Source: Holtermannia corniformis
Lineage: Eukaryota > Basidiomycota > Tremellomycetes > Holtermanniales
Assembly: GCA_001599935.1 (NCBI GenBank)
Contig: BCIJ01000006.1
Span: 634,405-698,404, forward strand
Direction: 5' to 3'
Length of the DNA: 64,000 bases
The stretch's first letter is position 1. Each line of letters opens with the position of its first letter. Of this stretch, positions 47,715-60,044 are shown piece by piece. A model generated the notes under the pieces. It was not told where the DNA came from. It did not search any database and saw only the letters and a list, made by a program, of their open reading frames with translations. Made by a program: the position numbers and the translations under genes.

Positions 47715-47819
47715 CCAGAAACGCCATTACATCGCTGCAGTCCATCAAGGATCTTGAGCGCACCGACTCAGCCCTAGAAGCGTGATCATCAGCAGGACGA
47801 CGCCTGAAGCGAAGGCCTG

Positions 47820-48063
47820 ATCCCATCGCAGTATATCGGCAGTAGAAAAGGTGCCCTTGTCTGCTGCAAGCACCCACGTACTAGTGTAGTTACTCAAAGA
47901 TTTCCCAAGACCACACACTCGCTCCCATTGGTGTCATCGTCGTGTCAGGCCTGGATCAGCGGGAGGTAAGCAGGCGCTGGACTACTGCAACTCGTACCAC
48001 CTGCGACTGACACAATACCAGTCGATTGTCTGTGCCCACATACCATACTGGCCAAATTTTTGA
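47820..48063 (+). pseudogene. Decayed partial copy of the UPF0303-like gene
   Basis: Frame 47900-47965 reads ISQDHTLAPIGVIVVSGLDQ RE, clearly related to the ENNPIAPLGAIIVSGLAQQD of the intact gene. It is bounded by a plausible acceptor (CTCAAAG) and donor (GTAAGC). After a 56-nt intron-like stretch with branch site CGACTGAC, the frame resumes SIVCAHIPYWPNF and stops at 48063; the intact gene ends LIVDALSEYLGKK, the same 13-residue length. Upstream, QYIGSRKGALVCC near 47828 may match the STYRVGR region weakly. I could not find the N-terminal exons, so this looks like a 5'-truncated tandem copy, probably a pseudogene. Confidence 0.5.
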
Positions 48064-48263
48064 TCATGGGAATAGGTCGACGTTCTTGCGGATTACCTCT
48101 GCAAAGCCTGAGACGCGACAGCGTTTAGTGGGGGCTGTTGCGGGACGTAATGTGTATGTCGGATGTGACGTGCACGTTGCACAATGGAGGTTATATGCTC
48201 AAGTTTCCGAATGTGAGGCTCTTGATCTGTCACCAGCAAGAAAGCATACCAAACGTACTTCAT

Positions 48264-48872
48264 TCATAAGTGCAACCCCTCGTCTGCACCGTCCAGCCCC
48301 GGTCCCGAGTTGATCTCCGGTAACTCCGCCGTCGATGAAGCTGGCATCGACCTCACCGGTGAACGACTTTCTCGAGGCGCTATTGACTGCCCAACACCAT
48401 TGGCACAGTTGTCCGCCACACCGAAGCCCATCCGGTGATCATTGACGGGTTCATCGAGGCCGTAGTGTCTCTTCGCCGAGTCGGAGCCGAGCTTGGCGGC
48501 GAGCGCGAGTTTAATGATCTCTATACGTTCCTTCTGCGATGCACTACATAGTACCCATCAGCTACGGCATCAGCGCATAGCTGTGGACGTACATGACAGC
48601 GACATTTTCTGTCAGAGCCGCCTTCAGCTCTCCGTCTTCATCACCTTCCTCCTCGGATACTAGAAAAGCCTCTAGCTCTTTCTGCGTCGCCTCGAGATGC
48701 TCGATCGAGTTTCGTAGACGAGAAATCTCTGAGTAGATGTTTAGCCCGAACGCACGGACAAGGCGGAGCGACACCTACCCGCAGATAGCGTATCGATATC
48801 CAGCGAGACAGCCTCCGCTACAGAGAAGGGCTGTGGGTGCTTGGGCGTGAAAGCCATTGGTGAAGAAGACAT
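48264..48872 (-). CDS. Tma17/Adc17-like coiled-coil protein
   Basis: Small protein of about 165 residues. The start at 48872 gives MSSSPMAFTPKHPQPFSVAE. The next block is VSLDIDTLSAEISRLRNSIE followed by HLEATQKELEAFL, then an acidic loop EEEGDEDGEL and a second helix ENVAVIASQKERIEIIKLAL. Two helices around an acidic loop, with ENxxVI, are typical of Tma17/Adc17, a yeast stress-induced proteasome-assembly chaperone (base subunit Rpt6). A variable C-terminal tail runs to the stop at 48264. Two short introns. The assignment rests on pattern, and prefoldin-like proteins are an alternative. Confidence 0.5.
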
Positions 48873-49032
48873 GCTATGGGTGGACCAAAGCGATCCAAGG
48901 CCCAGCTCGGCAACTAGGTATTGAGCCTTGTGCTAGCACACCTAGCACATCGCTAGCATAATCGTGTCTTGGTGATCGCCGAGCTCTGTCCAAGCTGTTG
49001 AGCGGCTGCACTGGTCACCGTGCGGGCGCAGC
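48873..49032. promoter_or_regulatory. Divergent promoter region Tma17-like/TEL1
   Basis: 160 bp between divergent starts. It contains the near-palindromic words GCTAGCACACCTAGCACATCGCTAGC (48931-48957), three TAGC/GCTA-type half sites in close spacing, which might bind a regulator. Confidence 0.45.
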
Positions 49033-52000
49033 ATGCCGCCCAAGGAGAAGAAGGCGGTGCCCACAGACCTCAAGACTGCTATTGATGACCTATCCGGGAG
49101 CAAGAAAGAGGCTGAAAAAGCTCTCGAGGCCGTGCGCATGATCCTCTCGACACCAAACGTCTACAAGCAGCTTCACGAGGATGACCGCGGGTGCTCGTGG
49201 TATATGGCTGTCCTGGACAGGATTTTCCGTCTGGTAGTAGATGAGCGATCGACTTTGTCCAAGAAAGCAACCGGTGGTGAGTGTCATCCCCATCAATCAA
49301 ACCTTACTGATGCTGTAAACAGCTGGCGAGATTCGTCTAGCTCGGGCTGCCGAGACTGTCCGCTTCGTGGTCGGCCAGTCATTTCCTCTCTACAACAAAT
49401 CCGCGTTCAAGAAGGTGTTCGAACACTTGTTCCAGACGTCGGTGCAAAATGGGCAACCGTATCAACCCGTTTGCCTGCCTTACATCAAGGCGATCCGTGT
49501 GATGCTCAGCTATCGTCCTCACACCGAACACCTTGATGTCTTTACATGGCGAGTGGTCATGAGTTGGTGTTGGGCTATGCTGCTCGGCAACCCCATTAGC
49601 ACCGACTGGGACGAGGACGAGGACGACGTACCGATGGACATCGACTCGGATCCTACGTCGAGCCTCACAGCGGCGCGCAGACCACCGGAAACTTCGGCAA
49701 CGTCCACCCTGGCACGCGAAGCCATTGCTCCGGCTGTGACGGACTTGCTCGACATTGTCCATCGGCTACTTGCGGCTCCAGTGGCTCCCATCGTCCCATC
49801 GACATACACAGATGACGATGGTGTTCGACCACCGCGCTTGCTGCGTACTGGCTCAGCGATTCTTTCGCGTGTCGAGAGTCTGTGTGCGCTTCAAGTGACC
49901 GAAACCACGGCGCACTTGCCGCTATTTCGCTGCATCAACCTCATCCTCATCGAACTTGAGCTCAACAGTCTCCAAGATGTCATCAACCATGGCATTATCC
50001 TGCTACCTTACATCACGAGTCTATGGAATACACGCAATGCGCAACTCAAGGAGCAACTCCTCATCACCCTTCGCATTCTCGCACCACATTTTGCACGAGA
50101 ACAGGCGTGGAAGGAGCACCCTAGGAGCGATGAACTGATCGAGGAGCTAGCCAAGGTCCTTCACCTCCTAGAAAGTGACTATGTTGGAGCATTCGCAGTC
50201 GCCCCACTTAATCTTCACGACATGCGTCTGCGACACGTCAAGTCAGACGTTTATGTCCCAGCACCCTTGCAAGGTCGCATCATCGCAGTCAGTTCGATGC
50301 ATTATCACTGGATTGTACTCATGATCTCATATAGGCCGGCGCGTCCTGCACGGCAGACATGGTCTCAAATTGGGTCACTATGGAATTACGGGCCGATCTT
50401 TCCGTGCTGGTCAGTCCATAGATTAGCCGATCGGTACTGCAACTGATGCAAGCAGTTATACACTGCGGCCGAGGCGAGAAGAGCCACAGAGCTACCTCCT
50501 TCGAGGATGGCTAAACGCCGCCGGCTCGAGGATCCCATCAGTCACTTGACATCTGGCCTCGCGCTACAGTCAACGAGCCTGGCAGATCTGCAAACTTTGG
50601 TCTTTCTGATCGACAAACACTGGCAGGTGCTACCTCAAGCCACACGTGCAGACTTGCGACAAAGCCTCCTCGACAACATGGGCCATACAAGTGCCGAAGT
50701 CGAAAGCTGGGTGATAATATGTCTGGCGACCCTTGTCGCAGTCAATCATGAACGAGGGGCGGCCGACAACGTGCCGGATGACCTGCGGCTGTGGCAACAC
50801 GCGACGCGTCGCTTTGAAACGACGGGAGTCTGCAGAGCAGCCGCCCTGGCGCTCAACGTGCTACTGGAGACGCAAGCGGTTGCCAAGGCTACAATCACTG
50901 CCGACATCGAAGATCTTTTGCGTGATGTCGACCTGCAAGGGCCTTCCTTTCCCTACGACAGTATTTGCGCCTTCCTCTCTTCCGCTCTTCACATGGCTTC
51001 ACTCGACGTCCGATTGCATCGCAAAGACTACGAATCAAAGGTCCTACGCTGGCTCACCGGCAGCTGGAACGTTGTTCATGGCACATCGAATGGCTTCAAC
51101 GTCAAGTCGCGAGTGGAGCCTCACTTCCCAGCCGACCTGATCCACTTGCTGAGCAGGGTCTGTCGCTTCGGCAGATCGTTGCCACTGCATCACGCCGCAT
51201 GGGAAGACATGTTACCGGACAGTGCCCTCGTTGAGTGGCTGCTGGAAGAGCATCAGACCCGGCCCATAAGGGACTACATGCTTCAGGCCAGATTTCCTCG
51301 AACAGCCCCACAGAGTCTCAGTACCGCGTCACCGACAGACACGCCAAGAGACCCAGTCTTGCTGCGAGGCCGCGAGTATCAAGCGGTGCTATTCTTGAGC
51401 AAGAGTTGTCGCGCTTTGACCGCCGAATGGGCATCGAGTCCCGTGTTGACATCAGCAACACCGGAGAAAGTCCGCCGAACGATTGACTTGGCCATCACGA
51501 CTCTGGCCTTTCAAGCTTTGCTAGCCATCAACGGTATCAACACCATTCCTGATACGGCACGCGAAGCTTCACAGCTACTGGCCGTCATCACACCGTGCTT
51601 GAACATGTCGAGTTTCGGAAGTGTCGGTCGCGCAGTCATGTGGCGGGGGTTCGCCCCTCTTCTGCGCTCCGCCACTGCGATGGACGGCACTCTCTGGCCA
51701 GCACTGCTACAGCCAACCGAGGCGTCCGGCATGTGTTCTCGCATTTTGCATCCTTCGCGACTTCAGCGGGACCACAGAACTGCTCTGAGTGAGATATCAG
51801 ATTTCCGCCAGTTGCAGACAAGTATTTGGCAGATTGCGGAGGTGAGTCTTTCAACAAATTGTGGCGAATGTTTGCTGACGACCGTCACAGCTTGGTGAGG
51901 CCATCAACGAGCTGTTCGAACTATGTCGAGAGTCTGTCGCCAAGGTGTTGCCCACAAACACAAACAGCGCAAACAACGCCGATAACGTCATGGACCTTGA

Positions 52001-55000
52001 CGACTTTGGTCCCATCGATCGAACAACGTCAGAAGCATCGTCGGACATCGTCATCGCCTCAGATGGTTGCGCGGCGGCTTGCGTTCGCGTTGCCACCCAA
52101 TTGCTCACAATCGGACCGGCTTTGCGTCATCCACAAACTTTGGCCACAAAGGACAAGAAGTTGCTCAACATTGTCGTCAATGCTGATCACCCGGTCTTTC
52201 TGCAGCTCTGCGTTCCGATCGAGGCGGCCATCCGCGCCGGTTTCTTACGCCTTAGTTTCGATGCTGTGGAGACCTTCCTCGATGTTTTCCGAGAGCTACT
52301 TGGTTCGCATACCTACGGCCGCCACCCGGACGCTCATCTGCGGACACTCGGTTTTCTCGAAGCTACGATGGCCACATGGCTACAAACGTCGGTCATCGAG
52401 AGTGTCCTTGGCGACCAAATTGGCACTCTCGTTTCCTACTATTGCCAAAATGTGGCTTGCGGCAAGGAACCAGCATGGCGAATCAAGTTGTGTGCTCTAC
52501 GCTTGCTGGACGAGCACTTTGCCAGAGATCCGTGGCTGCGACTTTGGCCTGCAGCTCCAGATGACGACGAAGATAGCACCCATCTTGCTGTGCGTACGGT
52601 ATTGAGTCTCGGTAACGACACCGACGCCCGCATTCGCTTTCAAGCTGCGACATCAGCAGCTCATCTTGTTGGATTGGCTGAATCAACGGCGGTAGGTTCC
52701 GATCCCGACACTCTCTTCAATGACGCCTGCGAATCATTTCCTAGCGATCATCGCGACTTCGAGAAGTTCCTGTCGACTGTGCTCTTCAAGACGAACGTCA
52801 GCATTTCATCGGCAGCGATGCGGAGCCGAGCAATGTACCATCTCTACGAGATATACGGAGTTGTCCATGGCAGTCAGCCGACACAACGGTCTGACATATC
52901 CCTGCCGTTTGGGGCGCAAATCCTGCGTGGGCTAGAAGCGACTGCCGAACAACTGGGATTCGCCCAGCTCTCCGACCTGTATGCTTGCTACGCGTCTGCG
53001 ATCGTACGGGATCAGCTCAACAACAGTCAAAAGCCTTTACGCTTGCCGTTACAACTCTACGGGTTTCCCTGTCGTCGAGCGTACGCGCGGCGCGTCTTAC
53101 CCGACGTGGCCCCTATCGTGCTTTTTCTCGATGATCCGGACACATTCACGGAGCTGTGCAAGGCGGCAGAGATCAGCACGGCATCCGGCATACAGCGTTA
53201 CGCATCGGCTACGACGGCAGTGGCTTACGGACAATACTACGCCAGCCTACCCCATGCGGATAGGACAGAAGTGTCAAGTCAAAACATTCGCAGAGCTTTG
53301 ATTGCAATCTTCGACCGCTTTGGCTACAAATTTGATCCCTGGAAGCTATCGAAAGGAGACATTCAGGCTGTGTTCACGCAGCTGCTGGCCATGATTGACG
53401 GTACGGAAGACGTATCAATCAGCGAACGAGTCTTGCTTGCACCGCAAGGTAGCAAGGGCATGTTAGCGCTGTACCGACAACTCATGCAATCGGAGGCAAC
53501 ACAGAGTTTGGGCAAGACGACCGAGCCTTGTACCCCTACCTCTGTTGCATTCCATGTCATGATTACACTCGGCAAATCGGCCGATACTTCGACACAGTCC
53601 AACGAATTCTTCTACAACGCACTGTCGGTCCTTTCGGCGAGAGTGGCCCAAAGTCCTCTCATCTCAGAACAACGCCGCGGAATTCGAGCCCTGGGACTTC
53701 TTTTCGCCCAACAAGCATCGCAGGCGAGCTGGATTCCAATCGCTATCCCAATCCTTCGAAGCCTGGTTACTCTACACGCAAGTGTCGACATTGCCACAAG
53801 TATACTTGGCTTCCTCAAGTTTGCTCTTCAAGACATTTTCGCATCTTCGCAAACGATTGCCGGCTTGAGCGACCTATTGGTACAGCTTGCCGGGCAAGCA
53901 GACTCATACATTCGCTCATCGTTGCCCAAGGATGTGGACGTCGGCCAAGAGACTATGACATGGCTGTCATCATTGCTTGATGAGCACGAGGAATCTACAG
54001 TGCACGGCAATGAGATTCGACTCGTTCGCATGCTGCGCCCGAGCGACTTCAAAGCACAGTCTGCTCCGGATTCGTTCATGGACGTCGCCGAAATCATTCG
54101 CAACCCAAACATCAAGAGTGACAAGCTAGCTCTTGCATTACCACTCCACGCGATACTGTCCCGGCCGGGTACAGAACAACTCAAGCAACGATTCTCGTCC
54201 AATTTGTTTTGGCAGATGCGAGCAGCTCTGCATCGGCACACGGCAGGGTCTGGCAAAGACATCCAAGCATTCCTGGACGTGTTGCAAGATGCACACGGTC
54301 ACATTGAGGCCCCCGACCAATCGACTATCAGCAAGCTAGCTTCGGCTGCGGCTGCGGAGACTTCTGCCTCGCGAGCTCGTGTCCCGGATCCTGAGCGACA
54401 TACGAAGTCGATGCTGGTCGCACTCGTCTATGCGAGGCTTAGTGCGCAGGATATGGCCGCAGCTTCGATGGCTCGGCTGTGTCTCTCCGGCATGCTGCAC
54501 AGCTCGCCTGATCTGTGCGGTACGTCTAGCCTCACCGAGGGCATCAAACAAGAGCTTCGATATCTCCGCCTGGCTCCTTCAACTCTTGCGGCCGCAGCTC
54601 CGCAAGCACCCTCCAACCTTGTCGACATAGGATGGACTGAAAAAGCGGCCACTTTTGATGTCTGGGCTCGAGACCTCGCTCTGCACTGCACTGAATTTCT
54701 CCACCATGAAGACAACTTTTTCGGCCCTCTGAAAGACATCATCTATGATGACGCAGACGCCGCCACTGCTCTTCTACCTCATCTTGTGCACTGCATGCTC
54801 GTCTTTGCCGACCGCAAACGCGAAAGTGACGGTGTCACTTCACGACAAGCACTCTCTTCGCACTTCAACAATGTGCTTGGTGCTTCGCATGCGTCACTCA
54901 AAGCCGTGGAGACGGTCCTCAATGTCTTGCAGCACCTAAGGCAGTCTGTGCCCGCTGGTGCTACATCACCCACAGCCCACGACGACTGGCTTGCCGTCGA

Positions 55001-58000
55001 TCGACTTCTTACCAGTCGTGCGGCCGCACGATGCGGACACTACGCCACGGCGCTGCTTTATATGGAGCTGGCTATCAACTCGGAAGGTGACTCGCAACCT
55101 CAACTATCGGATGCGGTCGCTCAAGAGGTGATTCAGTACGGCTCAGCCTCATCTTATGCAGCTGACATTTTCAGGTGCTGTATGATGTGTATAGCAACGT
55201 CGAGGATCCCGACGGCTTCTATGGCATCAAATCAAGCGACTTCCGCAAGTCATTGCTGCTGCGACATCAACACGAGGGTGAATGGCGGTCCGCGTTCGAG
55301 TATTTTGGGGCGGAGTTTCAAGCCAATGCGGTGCACTCGATCCATCATGCGCAGGAACTACTCAAAAGCCTCGATGCTTTCGGCTTCCATCGAATGGCCG
55401 GCGATATCATCAACGCGCTAAGAACTAGTCGCTCTGACACTACCGATACTGGTGAGCTGGAGTACGAGGTCGCCTGGCGCAACGCAGACTGGGATCTGCC
55501 GCTGCCTGTAATCGACTCGCGCACAAACTCTTCAGCGCTGCTGTATTCCGCCCTTCACGCCCTTCACCGCGAGCACGACGCCGGATGTGCTAGAAAGACT
55601 GTCGAACGGGTGATACAAGCGCAAGTTGAATGCCTGGCAAACGAAGGACTAGAACGCATAGCTCAAATCCGGTCGACTGTGAAAGCTTTGCTGTCTTTGC
55701 GCTTGACTTCGCGCTACTTGGATCAAATCGTTGCAGGCGGTGCGGACGCGTCGTCCGAAGTGCTTCACGGGACTCTACAGATCCCAGATGAAACAGAGTA
55801 CGTCCGTGTCAGGCAAATAGACTACTGCGGCAAACAGACTACTGCTGACGCGTGCTTAGCTTCGAAACTGCAGAACATTTGAATGCTACTCGTCTGTCTG
55901 TACTGCGCGCAATCACCCAAGTCAAGTCCCAAGGTCAGCTCGGAACCCTAGGATCGAGACCTTCGGTCGCTATCCAAGAGGTCGAAAGAGATTTCAACCT
56001 ACAGCTATCGCGTATGGCTAGGAAGGACGGCAACGTGCAAGGCGCAGTCAACGCTATCACCGCGGTTCAAACGCTAGAGCGACGACTCTGGGCTTCACCG
56101 TCAACAACAGCCCGTGACGAGTTCAGTCAAGTGTTGTGGGCTCAAGGTGAACACTCCCTCGCCATTCAACAGCTGTCGGAACTCTGCAAACCCAGTCTGG
56201 TGCAGGCGGAAGATACCGTCGACCGTGGTGACGTCACGGTGCGAGCCAGCCAGCTTGCTCGACTTGTAAGCTTGACCGTGTATGTCGCCAGTATTTGACC
56301 AACTATCATCAGGCGGAGTGGACAGGACAAGCAAAACTCGAATCCGCCGAAGCCATCCGTGCTCACTTCCAGAGCGCATTAGATCTCGCGCAGAGGGACA
56401 ACGCCCAACCCGCTCAGCTAGCTGCAGTCTGCCACTCGTACGCGGTCTTCTTAGATCAAAACCACAGCGCAATTGTGCAATCTCCGGAGCTACAAAGACT
56501 CAGGTCCTACCGAGATGGCAAGAAGACACAGTTGTCGAATCTACAAGATCGCGTCAAGCAGCTCAAGGGCCACAAATCCTTGGAACTGCAATCCATGCAA
56601 GAAATGACTGCAAAGGAGTACGAGGCCGATTCGCTGGCTGTCCAAGAGCTCGAGAAGATCAAAAAGACATACCTCCTCCAATCGCTGAGGATGTACAGCA
56701 AGGCTCTGTCCACCGCCAACACATTCGACGACAGTGTGATCCGCCTGATCACCATGTGGCTCGAGTACAGCTCTGAGATTGCCATACAGGGCGTCATGGA
56801 ACACGCGCTGCTGCAATCGATTCCGTCATGGAAATTCGTCTTTCTCGGTCCTCAGTTGGCCGCCAGGCTCAACGAACTGCCTTCGGGGCAGGCTTCCAAG
56901 TTTCAAGATACACTCAACGGTCTGATGCTTCGGCTTTCGAAGGACCATCCGCACCACATCTTATATCAAGTCATCACCCTTGCTCAAGGTCAAACTGCCA
57001 CATCATCAAAAGGCAAATCGGTAGACGCTAGCGGCACTGGGCGAGGGGCGGCCGCTACGGCTATACTCAAACACATCAACAGTCAACAAGATGTGCGCAA
57101 GCGTGCTGCGGTCAAGCAAATTTCTTCCGACATGCAGAAATTCGCGGCAGCCGCTGTCAAATGGTGTGCTGTAGCCATCAAAGATGATAAGCGCGTCAAG
57201 AGTGGGGAGCTGGATCTACCCGCCTCATGTCCGTTGCAAAATCTTCGCGGTCTGCAAATCCCAGTCGCCACCAGACCAGTCAAAATCGACCCGACATGTC
57301 GGTACGACAATGTCCCGATACTTATCCGGTATGCGTCCAAATTCCGCATTGCCGGTGGTCTTAGCCGCCCTACCATCTTGAAATGTTACGACAGCAACGA
57401 ACACATCCACGTGCAGCTGGTGCGTCCGCTCTTGGCTCTGAATGGAATTGGCTGACGAGCGTGACAGTTCAAGCGCGGCGACGACGTTCGCAAAGATGCA
57501 GTCATGGAGCAGGTGTTCCAGACGGTCAATGATCTGCTCGGTCGTGACAAGCGAGCCAGGCAGCGTCACTTGACTTTCCGCACGTATACTGTCATTCCTC
57601 TGGCGGAGCGTAACGGTCTGATCGAGTTTGTCGGAGAAACTCAGGCGATCGGTGATTGGCTTGTCCCCGCACACAAGAAGTCAGTTGAGTCTGACCTGAT
57701 GGTAAACCTGCTGATGTGATATGCAGGTATCGGCCGACGGACATGACCCCGGAAGAGTTCCGCAAGGGCATGAAGGAGCTTCAAGACAAGGATTCCACGT
57801 CCGCTCAACTGCCCAAGCGTTGGTTGGAACAGATGAAGCGCTTCCGACCGGTCATGCGGCACTTTTTTGTCGAACGACACAAAGAACCGTTGGCGTGGTT
57901 GACCATGCGCCTCGCCTATGCTCGAAGTGCAGCTGTTACGTCCATCGTGGGCTATATGGTCGGCTTAGGAGACCGTCATTGCTCCAATATCCTGATCGAC

Positions 58001-58624
58001 AAGCGTTCTGGCGAACTGGTGCATATAGATCTTGGCATCGCGTTCGACGAGGTGAGTCTTCGCTGATATCTCTGGTCTACCGTGCTTAAGTACCGTCAGG
58101 GCAAGGACCTTCGCATCCCCGAGCGTATTCCTTTCCGACTGACTAACGATCTTGTCGACGCACTAGGGATTACCGGTGTAGATGGCACCTTCCGTCGTTG
58201 CTCGGAGCATACGCTGCGAGTGCTGCGGGAATCCTCGAGCTTGATCATGACAGTGTTGGAAGTTTTCAAGCATGATCCGCTGCAGGCCTGGTGCGTGAGG
58301 TTCGCAGTTGACACAAGGCAACTAACCACCGCACTCAAGGGGTGCAACACCTGAGAAGCTGTTGCGCCTTCATGCAGAACAGGGGGGCCGAGCCAATCCA
58401 GTGCCCGCCGGTGACGCGGCTCCGACTCACGAGAAGGCCGATCGGATCTTGGCCAAGATTGCGAGCAAACTGTCACCAGACTTGAGCCTCGAATACACGG
58501 TCAACCAGCTGATTCAAGAGGCACGGGACCCAGAGCGGTTGGCTACGATCTTCGTTGGTAGGTCATGTGAGCGTGCATGTGCTGCTGATTCTGACACCCC
58601 ATAGGCTGGCAAAGCTGGCTGTAA
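49033..58624 (+). CDS. TEL1: Serine/threonine protein kinase Tel1 (ATM)
   Basis: PIKK-family DNA-damage kinase of roughly 2,980 residues, complete in the window. It starts MPPKEKKAVPTDLKTAIDDL. The N-terminal region is HEAT-like helical repeats. The FAT domain lies around 54900-57000 and includes VERDFNLQLSRMARKDGN, SALDLAQRDN and AVFLDQNH. The kinase N-lobe begins near 57240 (LQIPVATRPVKI; GLSRPTILKCYDSNEHIHVQ). The catalytic loop is GLGDRHCSNIL and the metal-binding segment HIDLGIAFDEG. The FATC end reads YTVNQLIQEARDPERLATIF then VGWQSWL. About eleven short introns, the last just before GWQSWL. Tel1 senses double-strand breaks through Mre11-Rad50-Xrs2 and maintains telomeres. Exon 51945-55138 is over 3 kb, very long for this locus. 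Confidence 0.95.
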
Positions 58625-58884
58625 TGACGCTATGGCAAGCATGACGAGCGCACCACAACACACATTTCATTGTAGCATATTCACCGGCATTAAGCATGTA
58701 TTGTACAGGCAATATCACAAGGGGCACGCAGCGTGTTTTGTCTCTAAGCGCAGGTCAGGATATGCGTTGGTATCAGGCGTCGACGTACCATCAACTAGCA
58801 ACCGTACTTGAATACCCGCCCGTGCAGTCCACTCTCAGGTTCTTGATCCGAGTCGGACAAATCAACCACGCTCTGGAGTCGTAT

Positions 58885-59647
58885 TCACACCCTCCCCGTC
58901 AGGTGCCTCGCGCGCTTCATCTCGTCGTCATTGATATGGTCAAGCCAGCGGGACTCTTTGCGCCAATTTCTGGCCGAACTCGTGGTTGGTACCTTCTTGA
59001 GCGCTCGTTTCACGCCGGTGAAAGCCATGTTGTTCTCGAAAGGGGCAGACACAATGCCTGAGAGTGTCCCATCCGCGTAGAACGTCAAGGTGCCCGCATT
59101 CATGTCATCGTCATCGTAAACCTCCCACTCTCCCGTGTCTTCGCCGTGCCAGGTGAAAGTGATCTCGTTGTTTGTCGCTTCACGAAGTGGGGCCGTGCGA
59201 AGGTATCCTTCGAAGAGTCCCATGTGGATTTTGCCCCATAGACGCGTAGAAGTAGTTGATGGCGCGAGGGATATGCCCATCGGGCCCTTGTCATCATCCC
59301 AGTTGGAGGTGATAGTGGGACATGAGATTTTGTATGATCCACATAGATCTTTCAAGTCAGGGAGGGACGCCAGGTCAACAGCCGTTGGCTAGTTGGGAAG
59401 AAAGCTCAGCGACCGGCAATCAGTCGACGCCGTTACTGACCTGAGAAACGGTCGCAGGGTCAGAGCGTCCCTCACCACCGCGACTGGTTTTTGACTTTTT
59501 AGCCTGTGCACCCCACTTTTCGGCGGGTTTGCGCTTGCCGCCTGACGCGTCGGACGTCACCAGGCTGCGTGTCAATGGCCGGTTGGCTCTCGAGCTCCCT
59601 GTTAGATGGGGATGGGAACCGTGACGCATCTCGCTCGCTATCCTCAT
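58885..59647 (-). CDS. Conserved-looking hypothetical protein
   Basis: I do not recognise it. The first in-frame ATG at 59647 gives MRIASEMRHGSHPHL; the frame is open a little further upstream but without ATG. A basic Ser/Lys stretch (SGGKRKPAEKWGAQAKKSK) precedes an intron after SQ. The second part reads LPDLKDLCGSYKISCPTITS, then GKIHMGLFEGYLRT and ITFTWHGEDTGEWEVYDDDD, a likely beta-rich fold, followed by LTFYADGTLSGIV. It ends HLTGRV at 58885. No membrane segment. The N-terminal part looks like a nuclear localisation region. Length is about 230 residues. Confidence 0.6.
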
Positions 59648-60044
59648 TGCTTTATACCTCTGGCACTCTTGGGTAATGAACAATAGGCAGTCAAGAACAA
59701 TAGGACGGTAAAGCCGCTTCTCCCGGCTGACTGCATTCTCGCCTTATTGTTCGCCTATGTGGCGCTCTGAGTGGCGTAAACCAACACTCCCTCGTAATTC
59801 GTCCATAGCGTTGTCAGTGTTGATGGCTTGGACGTTGGTGCTTTCGTCTCAAAAGTGTAGGTGATGGAGCTACAGCCAGCACGTTGAACCGAGGGACTAC
59901 GCGGTTACCGCCAATCGCGCTACGCTCAGTGTGGAGTGACAAGGTTTGAGATGAAACGGGGCGATCAGACGCGCAGTGCTTTGCGTGAAACGTTTTGCAT
60001 GCACAGACGTTGTTGACAGATGGTAGACCCTAGCTGCGACCTTC
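59648..60044. promoter_or_regulatory. Upstream region with repeated AACAAT words
   Basis: About 0.4 kb upstream of the preceding gene. It holds GAACAATAGG at 59678-59687 and 59695-59704 and an inverted TTATTGTTC at 59744-59752. The core AACAAT resembles sites of HMG-box (SOX/MAT-type) factors. No gene seen. Confidence 0.5.

Larger units (their letters stand above)
47407..48263. other. Low gene-density region with decayed copy
   Basis: 857 bp between the UPF0303-like gene and the Tma17-like gene. It holds a remnant copy of the former (listed separately), an inverted repeat at 47692-47714, and short frames without recognisable product. Confidence 0.5.

Noticed and set aside
48026..48313. 95-codon plus-strand frame after the decayed copy
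   Set aside because: It begins inside the remnant in another frame and runs into the 3' end of the Tma17-like gene; no motif supports it.
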